Counted from the first letter of the stretch, positions 16,376-25,788 are shown. The stretch: DNA of 39,443 bases from Myroides pelagicus (GCF_009711055.1 NZ_WMJY01000026.1:1-39443), one strand, 5' to 3'. Numbers and translations: made by a program. Notes: generated from the letters alone by a model not told the origin.

Positions 16376-17431
16376 CTATATTCCCATAAACTTGAAAGCC
16401 TTAGCTTCTTTCAATTCATCATTTGCTAATCCAAAATACTGCTCTCCATTAAGAACTTGTAACTTCTTAACTCCTGCTCCTTGGCTAAAATCTAATGATT
16501 TTAGATCTAACCACAGAGGTGATAAAGCAATAGGATCTTCATAGTAATAAACTAAATTCTTTTGATCTGATACAGTACGCCATCTAGTTGAAGATAAGTT
16601 TGGTTCTCCGTCGATGTGTACCCCAAATGGAACAGAACAATTGCGTATCACACTAAAAATAGCCCCTACAGACACTTTTTCATCATCACTTTGTTCTACA
16701 GCAGTTGCATAATACTTAGCACGTGCAAAGCGATCTTCTGATCTACCTGTTCCTGGTAAGTTCTTATTCCCGGGTAAAAAACTCAAGTAATTATTAATAG
16801 CCAATTGCTTTTCAAAAGTCGGAGAGTTGGTAACCACAGTATAAGAAGGATCGTGATACACATTTAACTTTCCATCAATATACTCAAATACAGCATTGTC
16901 ACCACTTGCATCGGAAATTGTCAAATGCACGGTCGCCAATGTAGTACGTCCAGGAGTATTCGCAGTTACTACAACTACTGGATTCTTTTGTAAATCTGTC
17001 ACTGCTTCAGCTACCGTTGCATAGTTGTCTAACGCATACTGAGCCCACATTGCCAGACTTATTCCCTTATCTTTCCCATTTGGGTCATACGTTGGATATT
17101 GAGACTCTACTAACCATAGAATATTTGCAACTAATCCTTTTTCATTCATTCCATCTGTTGTAGCAATATCAAAAGCCGAAGTTATTACACTTCCATATTT
17201 CGCCTTCCATTTTACTGAAGCTTTTCCTACTTCTCCCATACGTTCTATTCCTCTAGGAAATACCCATATATTAGGCATTATCTCCTCTTTCCAATCCATA
17301 GAACGCGCAGTAAGTATAGTATTGTTTGGTCCTTTGTACATTACACGTGTACATGCTAAAGCATCATTAGTTATAAAAGCAACAGCTCCTACCAATAATG
17401 TCTTTGCTAATAGGCGATGAGTCTTTTTCAT
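16376..17431 (-). CDS. Linear amide C-N hydrolase, choloylglycine hydrolase family
   Basis: 351-residue periplasmic Ntn-hydrolase with a signal peptide ending in ...NDALA, so that cleavage exposes C27 as the N-terminal nucleophile of the mature enzyme. The start of the mature protein (CTRVMYKGPNN), SMDWKEE and DGMNEKGLVANILWL fit the penicillin V acylase/bile salt hydrolase family. Substrate cannot be assigned: penicillin V, bile conjugates and N-acyl homoserine lactones are all cleaved by relatives. No lipobox. It converges with the small lipoprotein candidate and lies 73 bases after the photolyase stop. Confidence 0.93.
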   Translation of the reverse strand: MKKTHRLLAKTLLVGAVAFITNDALACTRVMYKGPNNTILTARSMDWKEEIMPNIWVFPRGIERMGEVGKASVKWKAKYGSVITSAFDIATTDGMNEKGLVANILWLVESQYPTYDPNGKDKGISLAMWAQYALDNYATVAEAVTDLQKNPVVVVTANTPGRTTLATVHLTISDASGDNAVFEYIDGKLNVYHDPSYTVVTNSPTFEKQLAINNYLSFLPGNKNLPGTGRSEDRFARAKYYATAVEQSDDEKVSVGAIFSVIRNCSVPFGVHIDGEPNLSSTRWRTVSDQKNLVYYYEDPIALSPLWLDLKSLDFSQGAGVKKLQVLNGEQYFGLANDELKEAKAFKFMGI

Positions 17432-17504
17432 AGATATAATCTTTAAATTAGTTGATTAAAATTAATCAATTATTACACCAAATTCGCAATATTTGACAAT
17501 AAAC

Positions 17505-18809
17505 TTATTTTAATGCTTGTTTATATTGCGCTATCGCACGTAATCTAGCTTCCTTATGATCAACAATAGGAGTTGGATAATCTAACGTATCTAACTCTGG
17601 TATCCATTTTTTAATGTAATCACCTTTAGAGTCAAACTTCTTTTGTTGCTCTGAAGGATTAAACACACGAAAATACGGAGCTGCATCACAGCCACACCCC
17701 GCTGCCCATTGCCAATTACCATTATTAGCAGACAAATCATAATCAAGTAAATGCTGTGCAAAATAGGCCTCTCCCCATCGCCAATCAATCAACAAATGCT
17801 TTGTCAAAAAACTCGCTACTACCATACGCACTCTATTGTGCATAAATCCTGTTTGATTGAGCTCACGCATTCCTGCATCGACCATTGGATACCCCGTCTT
17901 TCCTTGACACCAAAGTGCAAATTCTTCCTCGTTATTTCTCCATTGAATGCTTTCATATTGTGGTTTAAAACACCCTTTTACTACTTGAGGATACAAATAC
18001 ATAATCTGAATAAAAAAATCCCTCCAGATTAACTCACTTAACCATACATCATTCAATCGTAAAGCAAAGCGAACACACTTGCGAATTGATATTGTACCAA
18101 AACGCAAAGCTATTCCGATATGTGTCGTACCCCCTTCTGCTGGAAAGTCTCTTTTAACATTATAAGTGCTTACTATTGTTTCGTCTAGTTTTGGAGGTAA
18201 TAAACAACCTAACTCCATTCGCTTATATCCTAAACTTTCTAGTGTGGGCATAGCAAATGAACAAGACATAAAAAGCTCATCTGTCAGTGGCTGAGTAAAA
18301 TCACATAAATCATTATTTGTCAACTTACTTCTCCACTTTTTACTATAGGGAGTATAAATTTGATAAGCTGTTCCATCACCTTTCATTACTTCCCCTGCTT
18401 TAAAAATCACGTGGTCTTTAAAAGTATAAAAAGGTATCTTGTATTCTCCAAGAAAAAGACTCACTTGTTCATCGCGTTGAATAGCTACTGGCTCATAATC
18501 TTCATTTGTGTATACAGCCTTGACATTATATTGATTAACAACATCATCGAATACCTTCATTGGTGTAGAATGTACACACAATAGTGAGCTATTCAATTCT
18601 TGCAACGAACGCTGAATACCTTCCAATGCCTCATAAATATACGTTATACGACGATCCTCTTCCTTAGTAAATTGTTCTAAAATTTCTTTATCAAAAACAA
18701 ACAAAGGCAATACTCGGTACCCAGAACTCAAGGCGTAATGTAATCCAACATTATCCTCTAAACGCAAATCTCTTCTAAACCAAAAAATTACAACTGACTC
18801 CTTTTCCAT
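17505..18809 (-). CDS. phrB: Deoxyribodipyrimidine photolyase (class I CPD photolyase)
   Basis: 434-residue flavoprotein that uses near-UV or blue light to split cyclobutane pyrimidine dimers in DNA. The N-terminal Rossmann-like antenna domain starts at IFWFRRDLRLEDN. The C-terminal FAD-binding domain has WRDFF, then GYPMVDAGMRELNQTGFMHNRVRM and DLSANNGNWQWAAGCG, all typical of class I. Cytoplasmic. The length of 434 is a little shorter than E. coli PhrB, but no motif is missing. A terminator for the upstream operon sits at 18823-18860 and must be crossed, or the gene has its own promoter, so it is probably a separate transcript. Confidence 0.95.
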   Translation of the reverse strand: MEKESVVIFWFRRDLRLEDNVGLHYALSSGYRVLPLFVFDKEILEQFTKEEDRRITYIYEALEGIQRSLQELNSSLLCVHSTPMKVFDDVVNQYNVKAVYTNEDYEPVAIQRDEQVSLFLGEYKIPFYTFKDHVIFKAGEVMKGDGTAYQIYTPYSKKWRSKLTNNDLCDFTQPLTDELFMSCSFAMPTLESLGYKRMELGCLLPPKLDETIVSTYNVKRDFPAEGGTTHIGIALRFGTISIRKCVRFALRLNDVWLSELIWRDFFIQIMYLYPQVVKGCFKPQYESIQWRNNEEEFALWCQGKTGYPMVDAGMRELNQTGFMHNRVRMVVASFLTKHLLIDWRWGEAYFAQHLLDYDLSANNGNWQWAAGCGCDAAPYFRVFNPSEQQKKFDSKGDYIKKWIPELDTLDYPTPIVDHKEARLRAIAQYKQALK

Positions 18810-18822
18810 ACTTCAATTATAC

Positions 18823-18860
18823 AAAAAAACTCACTATTCATTGAGGAATAATGAGTTTTT
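18823..18860 (-). terminator. Terminator of the sdhCAB-porin operon
   Basis: AAAAACTCACTATTC (18825-18839) pairs with the arm at 18846-18860 (15 positions, one mismatch). On the minus strand a run of T follows. It stands between the porin stop and the photolyase start. Confidence 0.8.
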
Positions 18861-18997
18861 AAATTTAAGAAAAACAAATATTTAAAATTACCGTTTTCTA
18901 TCATTAAAGCGAGCAAACACTACTAAGACTCTCCCCAACCTAGAACCGTTAATCTACATATATGTATTACGATATTAATGCAATAAGCATTGTGATA

Positions 18998-20185
18998 TTA
19001 GAATCTACATTGAAACTGTACAAAAGCAAGGTTTGAATTATATACCTTCGTATTCTCTACATTTTTCTTATAGTTATCTATTTGCATTCCTACTTGAATA
19101 CGAGCAGCATAGTTCTTTAAAAACTCTATACTAACCATAGGTACCCATGTTTGTCTTACATTTGAATCTAACTTAGCATTCTCATCAAGATATTCATAAC
19201 GACAAGCAAATTCTACAGCTTCAAAATGCTTCTTACCTACTTCATAACGAATGTTTGGCAAGAAATAAAAACTTTTCACAACATAATCTCTAATATCTCC
19301 CAAGCGATTTTCTACTGGCGTTTTAAAGTATAAGTCATGGTTATCTGCTTGTTTTAGCTCTGTCTGAAAGTCAAAACACCAACGATCATTAATTGGGAAT
19401 TTAGCTGTTGCTTCTACTCCATATCCATAGACTGTTTCTCTTTGTACCTCAGCTACTCCTCCACTAATACCAACATTCAAGTTGTGTTTTTCATTTAAGT
19501 TAAACAACAGACGAGAAGAATAGTGCTTACCGTTATCAGTATCTACTTTATTCTTACCATTACCATTTGTAATCGACACACCATAACTCATTGGTACCTT
19601 TCCTAAATCCACACTACCCATAATCGATGCACCTACTTGGAAACTAGTCCAACCATTAGCACCAAACACATAGTATGAATTAGAATAGTCTATCGACTTT
19701 AATACATCTGCTGGATAAGTTTCTTCTAATCCAAAAAGTGGTCGAAACTGTCCGATTTGTACTTGTAAGTATCTACTAAACGTATATTTAGCATAAGCAT
19801 TCTCCAGTACTCTTGTCTTTGGATCATTCTTAAAATCTGCTAAATTCACAAGTGCTACTACTTCAAGATTTTCCATAACGTTAGCTTTCATAGCTACCCT
19901 CATTCTCTTTACCTCGAATGAATTACTAGTCACTGCTCCCTCTGAATGATGTAATCCATTAATATCTACACCATTTTTAAAGTTATCTAGATATCTAGCT
20001 TGAAAAACACCATTAACCTTAAACTTCGGATACTTTTGATCGACGGGATTAATGATTACTTTATCTTGGAAAACTTGAATGGTATCTGTTTCTATTCTTT
20101 CTTGAGCAAAAGCTGAAACACAACTAAACAAGGATAATAAAGATACTCCTATATACTTAAACGCTGATTTTCTTTCTATTGTCAT
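18998..20185 (-). CDS. Outer-membrane porin, OprO/OprP type
   Basis: 395-residue beta-barrel porin with a signal peptide (cut near AFA|QE, about residue 28). It then has a short N-terminal linker and repeated amphipathic strands with aromatic belts, ending in the outer-membrane C-terminal phenylalanine (QFQCRF). Family placement rests on features such as QIGQFRPLFGLE and VLENAYAKYTF, typical of phosphate-selective porin-like proteins in Bacteroidetes. The ATG follows the sdhB stop by only 3 bases, so it is translated from the sdh transcript. The channel might serve anion or dicarboxylate entry (inference from context, not shown). Specificity not determined. Confidence 0.85.
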   Translation of the reverse strand: MTIERKSAFKYIGVSLLSLFSCVSAFAQERIETDTIQVFQDKVIINPVDQKYPKFKVNGVFQARYLDNFKNGVDINGLHHSEGAVTSNSFEVKRMRVAMKANVMENLEVVALVNLADFKNDPKTRVLENAYAKYTFSRYLQVQIGQFRPLFGLEETYPADVLKSIDYSNSYYVFGANGWTSFQVGASIMGSVDLGKVPMSYGVSITNGNGKNKVDTDNGKHYSSRLLFNLNEKHNLNVGISGGVAEVQRETVYGYGVEATAKFPINDRWCFDFQTELKQADNHDLYFKTPVENRLGDIRDYVVKSFYFLPNIRYEVGKKHFEAVEFACRYEYLDENAKLDSNVRQTWVPMVSIEFLKNYAARIQVGMQIDNYKKNVENTKVYNSNLAFVQFQCRF

Positions 20186-20188
20186 ACG

Positions 20189-20944
20189 CTACTTCTTTTT
20201 AAATTTTAAAAAACTCGCACGGTTATACTCATAGTTCATACGAGCTATATTTAAAACCGATATTCCTTGTGGACATTCTACCTCACATGCCTCTGTATTT
20301 GAACAGTGTCCAAATCCTTCTTCATCCATTTGCACAATCATACGCAAAGCTCTTTGTTTGCGCTCTTCTTTTGACTGTGGTAAGATTGCCAATTGAGTAA
20401 TCTTAGCCGCTGTAAATAGAGCCGCACTACCATTTTTACATGTAGCTACACATGCTCCACAACCCAAACATGCCGCTGAATCAAATGCAGCTTCTGCTAC
20501 CTCATGAGATACAGGTATTGTATTGGCCTCAGGGGCTTGTCCTGTATTTACCGAAACATATCCTCCCGAAGAAATAATACGATCAAATGCTGAACGATCC
20601 ACTTTCAAGTCCTTTTTTATCGGAAAGCCAGCTGCTCTAAATGGCTCAATAAGAATAGTCTCCCCGTCCTTAAATTCGCGCATGTGCAATTGACAGGTCG
20701 TTGTATTCTTTAAAGGTCCATGAGCATTACCATTGATTACAACCCCACATTGTCCACAAATACCTTCTCGACAATCGTGATCAAATTCTACAGGTTGTTC
20801 ATCTTTTAAAATCAACTCTTCATTCAAAGTATCCAACATCTCTAAAAAAGACATGTGTGTATTGACATTCTCAAGCGTATAATCGACAAGTTTCCCCTCA
20901 GATTTACGATCTTTCTGTCTCCATATTTTTAAATGCAATTTCAT
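20189..20944 (-). CDS. sdhB: Succinate dehydrogenase/fumarate reductase iron-sulfur subunit
   Basis: 251-residue subunit that carries electrons from the flavin subunit to the membrane quinone. The 2Fe-2S cluster motif is DCREGICGQCGV with a later Cys in TTTCQLHM, and the second and third clusters are built from CLGCGACVATC and CSNTEACEVECP. The unusual spacing matches type B enzymes of Bacteroidetes and epsilon-proteobacteria. It starts 12 bases after the sdhA stop and is followed 3 bases later by the porin, so all four genes read as one operon. It lies on the cytoplasmic side of the inner membrane. Confidence 0.97.
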   Translation of the reverse strand: MKLHLKIWRQKDRKSEGKLVDYTLENVNTHMSFLEMLDTLNEELILKDEQPVEFDHDCREGICGQCGVVINGNAHGPLKNTTTCQLHMREFKDGETILIEPFRAAGFPIKKDLKVDRSAFDRIISSGGYVSVNTGQAPEANTIPVSHEVAEAAFDSAACLGCGACVATCKNGSAALFTAAKITQLAILPQSKEERKQRALRMIVQMDEEGFGHCSNTEACEVECPQGISVLNIARMNYEYNRASFLKFKKK

Positions 20945-20956
20945 AAACTAGGCTGA

Positions 20957-22876
20957 TTATTTATAACTACGAATAGTTGGTTTAACAAATTCAAATTTTA
21001 ATTCCTCTTTATTCAAAATAGGTTCAGCATCTAAACTACCTGGCCATTCCCAAGCAGATATGAACTGATAATCCTCATCGTTACGCTTTGCTTCTCCGTC
21101 TTCTGTTTGATACTCTTCACGGAAGTGAGCTCCACACGATTCCTCTCTTGTCAATGCATCATAACACATCAACACTCCTATCTCTAAGTAATCTGCTACA
21201 CGTCCTGCTTTTTCTAATTCTGCATTCATTGTTTTAGAATCACCTGGAATCTTCACATCTTTGTAAAACTCATCTCTAAGTTTTTTAATCTCAACTATTG
21301 CGTATTCTAGTCCTTCTTTAGTTCTTGCTAAACCACAGTAGTCATATAAAAGCTTACCTAAAGATTTGTGGAAATAATCAACTGTCTTAGTTCCTTTGAT
21401 AGCTAATAAAGCGTCTAATTTATCTTTAACCTCTTTTTCAGCTTTGTCAAATGCTGGGTCATCACTAGCAATAGCTCCTACTCTAATTTGATCCGCTAAG
21501 TAATTAGCAATTGTATAAGGTGCAATAAAATACCCATCAACTGAAGCCTGAAGCAATGAATTCGCTCCTAATCTATTCGCTCCGTGGTCAGCGAAGTTTG
21601 CTTCACCTAGAGCAAATAATCCAGGAATAGTAGTCATTAACTCATAATCTACCCATAACCCTCCCATAGAAAAGTGAGCCGCAGGAGAGATCATCATTGG
21701 TTCTTTATAGGCATTAATCCCGGTAATCTTCTCATACATCGTAAACAAGTTACCGTACTTCTCTGCAATTTTAGCTTGCCCTTGCTCTCTAATAGCTTTA
21801 GAAAAATCAAGATATACAGCATTTTTTAATGCACCTACACCGTGTCCTGCATCGATACGCTCCTTAGCTGCACGAGACGAAATATCACGTGGTGCTAAAT
21901 TACCAAATGCTGGATAACGACGCTCTAAGTAATAATCTCTTTCTTCTTCAGGGATATCATTAGCCACGCGATTATCATCTGCTTTTTTCGGTACCCATAT
22001 ACGACCATCATTACGCAATGATTCAGACATCAAAGTCAGTTTGGACTGATAACCTCCTGATTGAGGCAATGACGTTGGGTGTATCTGCGTCCAACTAGGT
22101 GAAGCAAAAAACGCTCCTTTTTTGTGTGCTCTCCAAATCGCCGATCCATTGCATCCCATTGCTAAAGTTGATAGATAATAAATCTTACCAAATCCTCCAG
22201 TAGCCAATACAACAGCATGAGCTGCATGTCTCTCTATCTCCCCTGTTTCAAGGTTTCTAACAATGACACCTCTAGCTTTTCCATCAATAGTCACCAAATC
22301 AAGCATTTCATGGCTAGAATATAACTTTACCGTTTTCTTATCCACTTGACGCATTAACGCCTGATAAGTTCCTAATAATAGCTGTTGTCCTGTTTGTCCA
22401 CGAGCGTAGAATGTTCTACTTACTTGAACACCACCAAATGAACGGTTATTAAGATACCCGCCATATTCACGACCAAATGGCACCCCTTGAGCTACTGCTT
22501 GATCAATAAGATTAACCGAACACTCAGCCAAACGATATACGTTCGCTTCACGTGCACGGAAATCCCCTCCTTTTAATGTATCAACGAACATACGGTAAAT
22601 ACTATCACCGTCATTTTTATAATTTTTTGCCGCATTTACTCCTCCTTGTGCAGCTACAGAGTGTGCTCTACGAGGAGTATCTTGAAAACAAAATGACTTC
22701 ACATTATACCCCATCTCTCCAAGCGAGGCAGCTATTGAACTTCCTGCTAAACCAGTACCAATTACAATAACATCTAATTTTTTTCTATTCGCTGGGTTTA
22801 CCAAACGAGCAGTTTTCTTATAGTTTGACCATTTATCTTCTAGTGATCCTTGTGGTATTTTTGCATCTAATTTCAT
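20957..22876 (-). CDS. sdhA: Succinate dehydrogenase/fumarate reductase flavoprotein subunit
   Basis: 639-residue catalytic subunit that interconverts succinate and fumarate. The Rossmann motif is GTGLAGSS (40-47). The covalent-FAD histidine is H72 in [11 protein letters not shown]. The substrate-side segments near residues 230-290 ([14 protein letters not shown] and [13 protein letters not shown]) are intact, as are the C-terminal helical domain motifs [14 protein letters not shown] and [12 protein letters not shown]. The length near 640 and the sequence fit type B enzymes that work with menaquinone. Six bases separate it from the sdhC stop. Direction in vivo is not told by sequence. Confidence 0.98.
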   Translation of the reverse strand: MKLDAKIPQGSLEDKWSNYKKTARLVNPANRKKLDVIVIGTGLAGSSIAASLGEMGYNVKSFCFQDTPRRAHSVAAQGGVNAAKNYKNDGDSIYRMFVDTLKGGDFRAREANVYRLAECSVNLIDQAVAQGVPFGREYGGYLNNRSFGGVQVSRTFYARGQTGQQLLLGTYQALMRQVDKKTVKLYSSHEMLDLVTIDGKARGVIVRNLETGEIERHAAHAVVLATGGFGKIYYLSTLAMGCNGSAIWRAHKKGAFFASPSWTQIHPTSLPQSGGYQSKLTLMSESLRNDGRIWVPKKADDNRVANDIPEEERDYYLERRYPAFGNLAPRDISSRAAKERIDAGHGVGALKNAVYLDFSKAIREQGQAKIAEKYGNLFTMYEKITGINAYKEPMMISPAAHFSMGGLWVDYELMTTIPGLFALGEANFADHGANRLGANSLLQASVDGYFIAPYTIANYLADQIRVGAIASDDPAFDKAEKEVKDKLDALLAIKGTKTVDYFHKSLGKLLYDYCGLARTKEGLEYAIVEIKKLRDEFYKDVKIPGDSKTMNAELEKAGRVADYLEIGVLMCYDALTREESCGAHFREEYQTEDGEAKRNDEDYQFISAWEWPGSLDAEPILNKEELKFEFVKPTIRSYK

Positions 22877-22882
22877 AGCTAG

Positions 22883-23539
22883 TTATTTAGAATTAGTGAA
22901 GTAAATAAAAAGTGGCATTGCAGCAAATCCTACGCATATTACTACAGAGTAAACCACTCCGACAATATTAACCCAACGCACATACTTCGGATGAAACAAC
23001 CCTAGTGTTCGAACTCCACTAGTAATCCCGTGGATTAAATGATAACAAAGTGCTATCATTGCAATTACATAGACAACTACTAACCATAGCTCTTGAAATG
23101 CTGCTACTACAACTGCATATAAATCTTTATTGCCATTTGTATCTAATCCAATCTCTCCAAACTTATACACATACCAGAAATTTTGAAAGTGAAGAACAAT
23201 GAATATCAATACTATTGTCCCTAATACTCCCATATTTCTACTATACCATTTACTTGCTCTACCTCTGTTATCTTTCTTATAACTTCCTCCTGCAGCCTTA
23301 TTTTTAGCTGTGATTAATAAAGCGTAAATAGCATGCCCAATAATTGAAGCATATAAAACATACGAAACCATTTTCACTAATGGATTTCCTGTTAGAAAAT
23401 GCGAGTAGGCATTAAAGCTAAGTCTTGCGTGTTCTGGCTCTAAAAATAACTGTGTATTTCCTAAAAAGTGAATCAATAGGAAAAAACAAAGAAATAATCC
23501 TGTCGCGGCCATGATGATCTTGCGTGAGAGTGTATTCAT
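22883..23539 (-). CDS. sdhC: Succinate dehydrogenase cytochrome b subunit
   Basis: 218-residue five-helix membrane subunit of the type B (one anchor protein, two hemes) complex. Histidines suited to bind the two hemes occur in LLIHFLG, YSHFLTG, FIVLHFQNFW and CYHLIHGITSG. It anchors SdhAB to the inner membrane and passes electrons to or from menaquinone. First gene of the operon. The promoter proposed at 23597-23624 gives a leader of about 50 bases, and a palindrome at 23628-23639 lies next to it. The start is the ATG at 23537-23539. Confidence 0.95.
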   Translation of the reverse strand: MNTLSRKIIMAATGLFLCFFLLIHFLGNTQLFLEPEHARLSFNAYSHFLTGNPLVKMVSYVLYASIIGHAIYALLITAKNKAAGGSYKKDNRGRASKWYSRNMGVLGTIVLIFIVLHFQNFWYVYKFGEIGLDTNGNKDLYAVVVAAFQELWLVVVYVIAMIALCYHLIHGITSGVRTLGLFHPKYVRWVNIVGVVYSVVICVGFAAMPLFIYFTNSK

Positions 23540-23596
23540 CTTTGTTAATGTTTAAATATTAATCTTTTTTAATTGATTTTAATTTGCTTACAGATG

Positions 23597-23624
23597 TAAA
23601 ATTAATACTCGAAAATCACCACAA
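23597..23624 (-). promoter_or_regulatory. sdhC: Candidate sdhC promoter
   Basis: On the minus strand TTG (23622-23624), 17 bases, TAATTTTA (23597-23604), one mismatch from TAnnTTTG. Start near 23591, about 51 bases before the sdhC ATG. Confidence 0.55.
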
Positions 23625-23627
23625 GTA

Positions 23628-23639
23628 TGATAATTATCA
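23628..23639. promoter_or_regulatory. FNR/CRP-like palindrome before the sdh promoter
   Basis: TGATAATTATCA is a perfect 12-bp palindrome containing the TGAT-N4-ATCA core of FNR/CRP-family sites (FNR consensus TTGAT-N4-ATCAA). Its centre is about 42 bases upstream of the predicted sdhC start, the spacing of class II activator sites. The regulator is inference. Confidence 0.45.
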
Positions 23640-23929
23640 CTATATCAATTATTAGAAAAAAGTTTACTACACCTCGTTGATATAAACAAAACTTTTTCTT
23701 AAATCCACCTCATAAAGTTAACATTTTTTTATTAACATTTATAAATATAATAAACTAAAACTTCTATTTAAAACAACTATTAACAAGTAAAAAAACAAAT
23801 ATACACCACATATAAAACACAAATTAGGTTAATACCTAATAACTTGATTTAACCCTAAAAAAATATACGTTAAACAACTAAAAACAAACAATGAACACTA
23901 AAAGAGTAAATTTTCCTACTTATAGCTGG

Positions 23930-24150
23930 ACGAACTACATTATATCCCTAGAGATATTTCCCGAATTTGCTAGCACCGTCTAAATATAGAACTTCCCAAA
24001 ACACATAAAATAGTGTACTCCTCCTGCTCTTTCTTACCGAAAGATGCAGAATACCTGCAGTTTACTTCCCAAAACAGGTCTTCTTGGCAAGAAAACCGCA
24101 AGGAAACCGCACGCATACTGCAAGTATCTCCAAGTAAAAAGAGAGCAAAA
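23930..24150. repeat. Decayed repeat-rich block
   Basis: An island with internal repeats unlike its surroundings. ACTTCCCAAAACA occurs twice (23991-24003 and 24064-24076). On the minus strand, two and a half copies of a CTTGCGGTTT-like unit occur near 24090-24115. It can be read on the minus strand as a short frame (for example RYLQYACGFLAVFLPRR), but there is no start codon, so it is probably not expressed. It could be a degraded copy of a dispersed repeat family. Confidence 0.45.
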
Positions 24151-24208
24151 ATAAGCTAAGCTTGAAAGTTTATAACTTACTGTACATCCACGTATCAAAA
24201 TTTAAAAC

Positions 24209-24257
24209 AAAAAAAAATCATCGAATTGATCTTAAAGGCAAAGTCAACCCGATGATT
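24209..24257 (-). terminator. Terminator of the mdtD-like gene
   Basis: AATCATCG (24216-24223) pairs with CGATGATT (24250-24257), extended by GTTGA/TCAAT inside. On the minus strand it is followed by nine T, 45 bases after the stop. Confidence 0.85.
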
Positions 24258-24302
24258 GTATTTCTGCTGATTACAATCAGCATATAGATGAATATTAATT
24301 TA

Positions 24303-25733
24303 TTAAGCGCTTTTGGTCTGTTTATACATCCGCTTTCCTGACATATTGGCTCCTGCTTCCTGCTCCAGTCGCGTAAAAACATAACTAGATAGTATCGTTA
24401 AAACACCCATAACTAAGAATGTATAGCGAAACACATCTACTCCTTCACTTCCTTGCCCTACCCCACTCTTTTGAAAAATAAGTAAAAACATCGCTGATAC
24501 TGAAATTCCTAAACTAATGGCTAATTGTTGTGTAACGGAAAGTAAACTATTCCCTTCACTAGAGGTATCATTGTCTAAATCCGCAAGTGAAATTGTATTC
24601 ATTGACGTAAACTGGACTGCACTAAACGCTCCATTACAAATCATTAATAATACAACTACCCAGTAAGGGGTGTGTTTATCAATAAAAAAGAACATCGAAA
24701 TTAATACACCTGTCAGAATAGTATTAGATATTAAGGTATTGCGATAACCATACTTATTTACGATAGGTACAACAAAGTTTCTAGAAACTAAATTAGACAA
24801 GGCCTGAGGAATCATCATCAACCCTGCATAAAATGCAGAATATCCATATCCTACTTGTAACAATAGAGGGATCATTAGCGGCATACCTCCTATACCTAAA
24901 CGAGTGACAATATTTCCAATCAACCCAACACGAAGCGTGTCAATCTTAAACAAACTCAATTTAATCAAAGGAAAAGAAGTACGCTTAGCGTAATACACAT
25001 ATCCTAGAATACACAATAACGCGAAAACACCTAAGCCAATCAAATTAAAAACTGTAAGCTCTGGAGAATCCCAACGCTCTATCACAATAGTAATCATAGT
25101 AAGACCTCCACTCAATAATAACCAACCCCACAAGTCAAACTTATTTACTTTATTAGTGAAATTAGGCACTACACGAGAAGCAAACAATACAGCTATTAGC
25201 CCAACTGGTAAATTAATTAGAAATATCCAGTGCCAAGAAAACTTTTCTACCAAGAATCCTCCTACGGTAGGTCCAAGCATTGGCCCTACTAACGCAGGTA
25301 TAGTGATAAAGTTAATGACCTTTAGCAACTGATCTTTGGGGTAAGCATAAATCAATGTCAATCGAGCAACTGGAACCATCATCGAACCTCCTATTGCTTG
25401 AAAAACTCTTGATAATATAAGCTCATCTAAATCTCTAGACAAAGAACAAAACAGTGAACCTAAGGTAAATAAAGTAACTGCTAAGATAAAAATACGCTTT
25501 GTACCAAAGCGATCAGCTAACCAGCCACTCAACGGTATTAATAGTGCTACTGTCAATGTATAGGACACAATCACACTTTGCATTTGCAAAGGAGACTCAC
25601 CTAGACTCTTAGCAATTGACGGTAGCCCTGTATTTAATATAGTTGCATCAAGCGCTTGCATAAAAATTGCTATAGCACCTAACCACGGTAAGTATTTTTT
25701 AATTTTTGGATCTTCTATTACGCCTGCTTTCAT
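24303..25733 (-). CDS. mdtD: MFS drug exporter of the DHA2 family, MdtD-like
   Basis: 476-residue inner-membrane antiporter with about 14 predicted helices. The sequence matches the MdtD type closely in its motifs: DATILNTGLPSIAKSLGESP (the DHA2 first-helix motif), QSVIVSYTLTVALLIPLSGW with LADRFGTKR (loop 2-3), and GGSMMVPVARLTL with GPMLGPTVGGFLVEK (motif C). I choose the ATG at 25731-25733. An upstream in-frame ATG at 25758-25760 would add nine residues (MSCIKCCEF) and lies inside a palindrome that looks like an operator. Probably exports drugs or metabolites using the proton gradient. It is alone on its transcript, with a terminator at 24209-24257. Confidence 0.9.
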   Translation of the reverse strand: MKAGVIEDPKIKKYLPWLGAIAIFMQALDATILNTGLPSIAKSLGESPLQMQSVIVSYTLTVALLIPLSGWLADRFGTKRIFILAVTLFTLGSLFCSLSRDLDELILSRVFQAIGGSMMVPVARLTLIYAYPKDQLLKVINFITIPALVGPMLGPTVGGFLVEKFSWHWIFLINLPVGLIAVLFASRVVPNFTNKVNKFDLWGWLLLSGGLTMITIVIERWDSPELTVFNLIGLGVFALLCILGYVYYAKRTSFPLIKLSLFKIDTLRVGLIGNIVTRLGIGGMPLMIPLLLQVGYGYSAFYAGLMMIPQALSNLVSRNFVVPIVNKYGYRNTLISNTILTGVLISMFFFIDKHTPYWVVVLLMICNGAFSAVQFTSMNTISLADLDNDTSSEGNSLLSVTQQLAISLGISVSAMFLLIFQKSGVGQGSEGVDVFRYTFLVMGVLTILSSYVFTRLEQEAGANMSGKRMYKQTKSA

Positions 25734-25754
25734 AAATTCACAACATTTTATGCA

Positions 25755-25788
25755 TGACATTTCCCATACTAAAGATTAGTATATGTCA
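25755..25788. promoter_or_regulatory. Nested palindrome upstream of mdtD, operator-like
   Basis: ATACTAA-aga-TTAGTAT (25766-25782) is a perfect inverted repeat. It lies inside a second one, TGACAT (25755-25760) with ATGTCA (25783-25788). It sits just before the mdtD start. Such arrangements are typical of TetR- or MarR-type operators, but no such regulator gene is nearby. Confidence 0.55.

Larger units (their letters stand above)
23540..24302 (-). other. 763-base gap: sdh control region, decayed repeat and mdtD terminator
   Basis: From right to left it holds a terminator for the mdtD-like gene (24209-24257), an AT-rich stretch with a composite repeat-like block (23930-24150), a long AT-rich spacer, and the sdh promoter with a palindrome (23597-23639). 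A perfect hairpin TGCTGATT-AC-AATCAGCA (24265-24282) lies just after the mdtD stop. No open gene is seen. Confidence 0.7.

Noticed and set aside
24001..24140. Minus-strand frame reading RYLQYACGF through the repeat block
   Set aside because: No start codon, very short, and it consists of repeats; treated as part of a decayed repeat.
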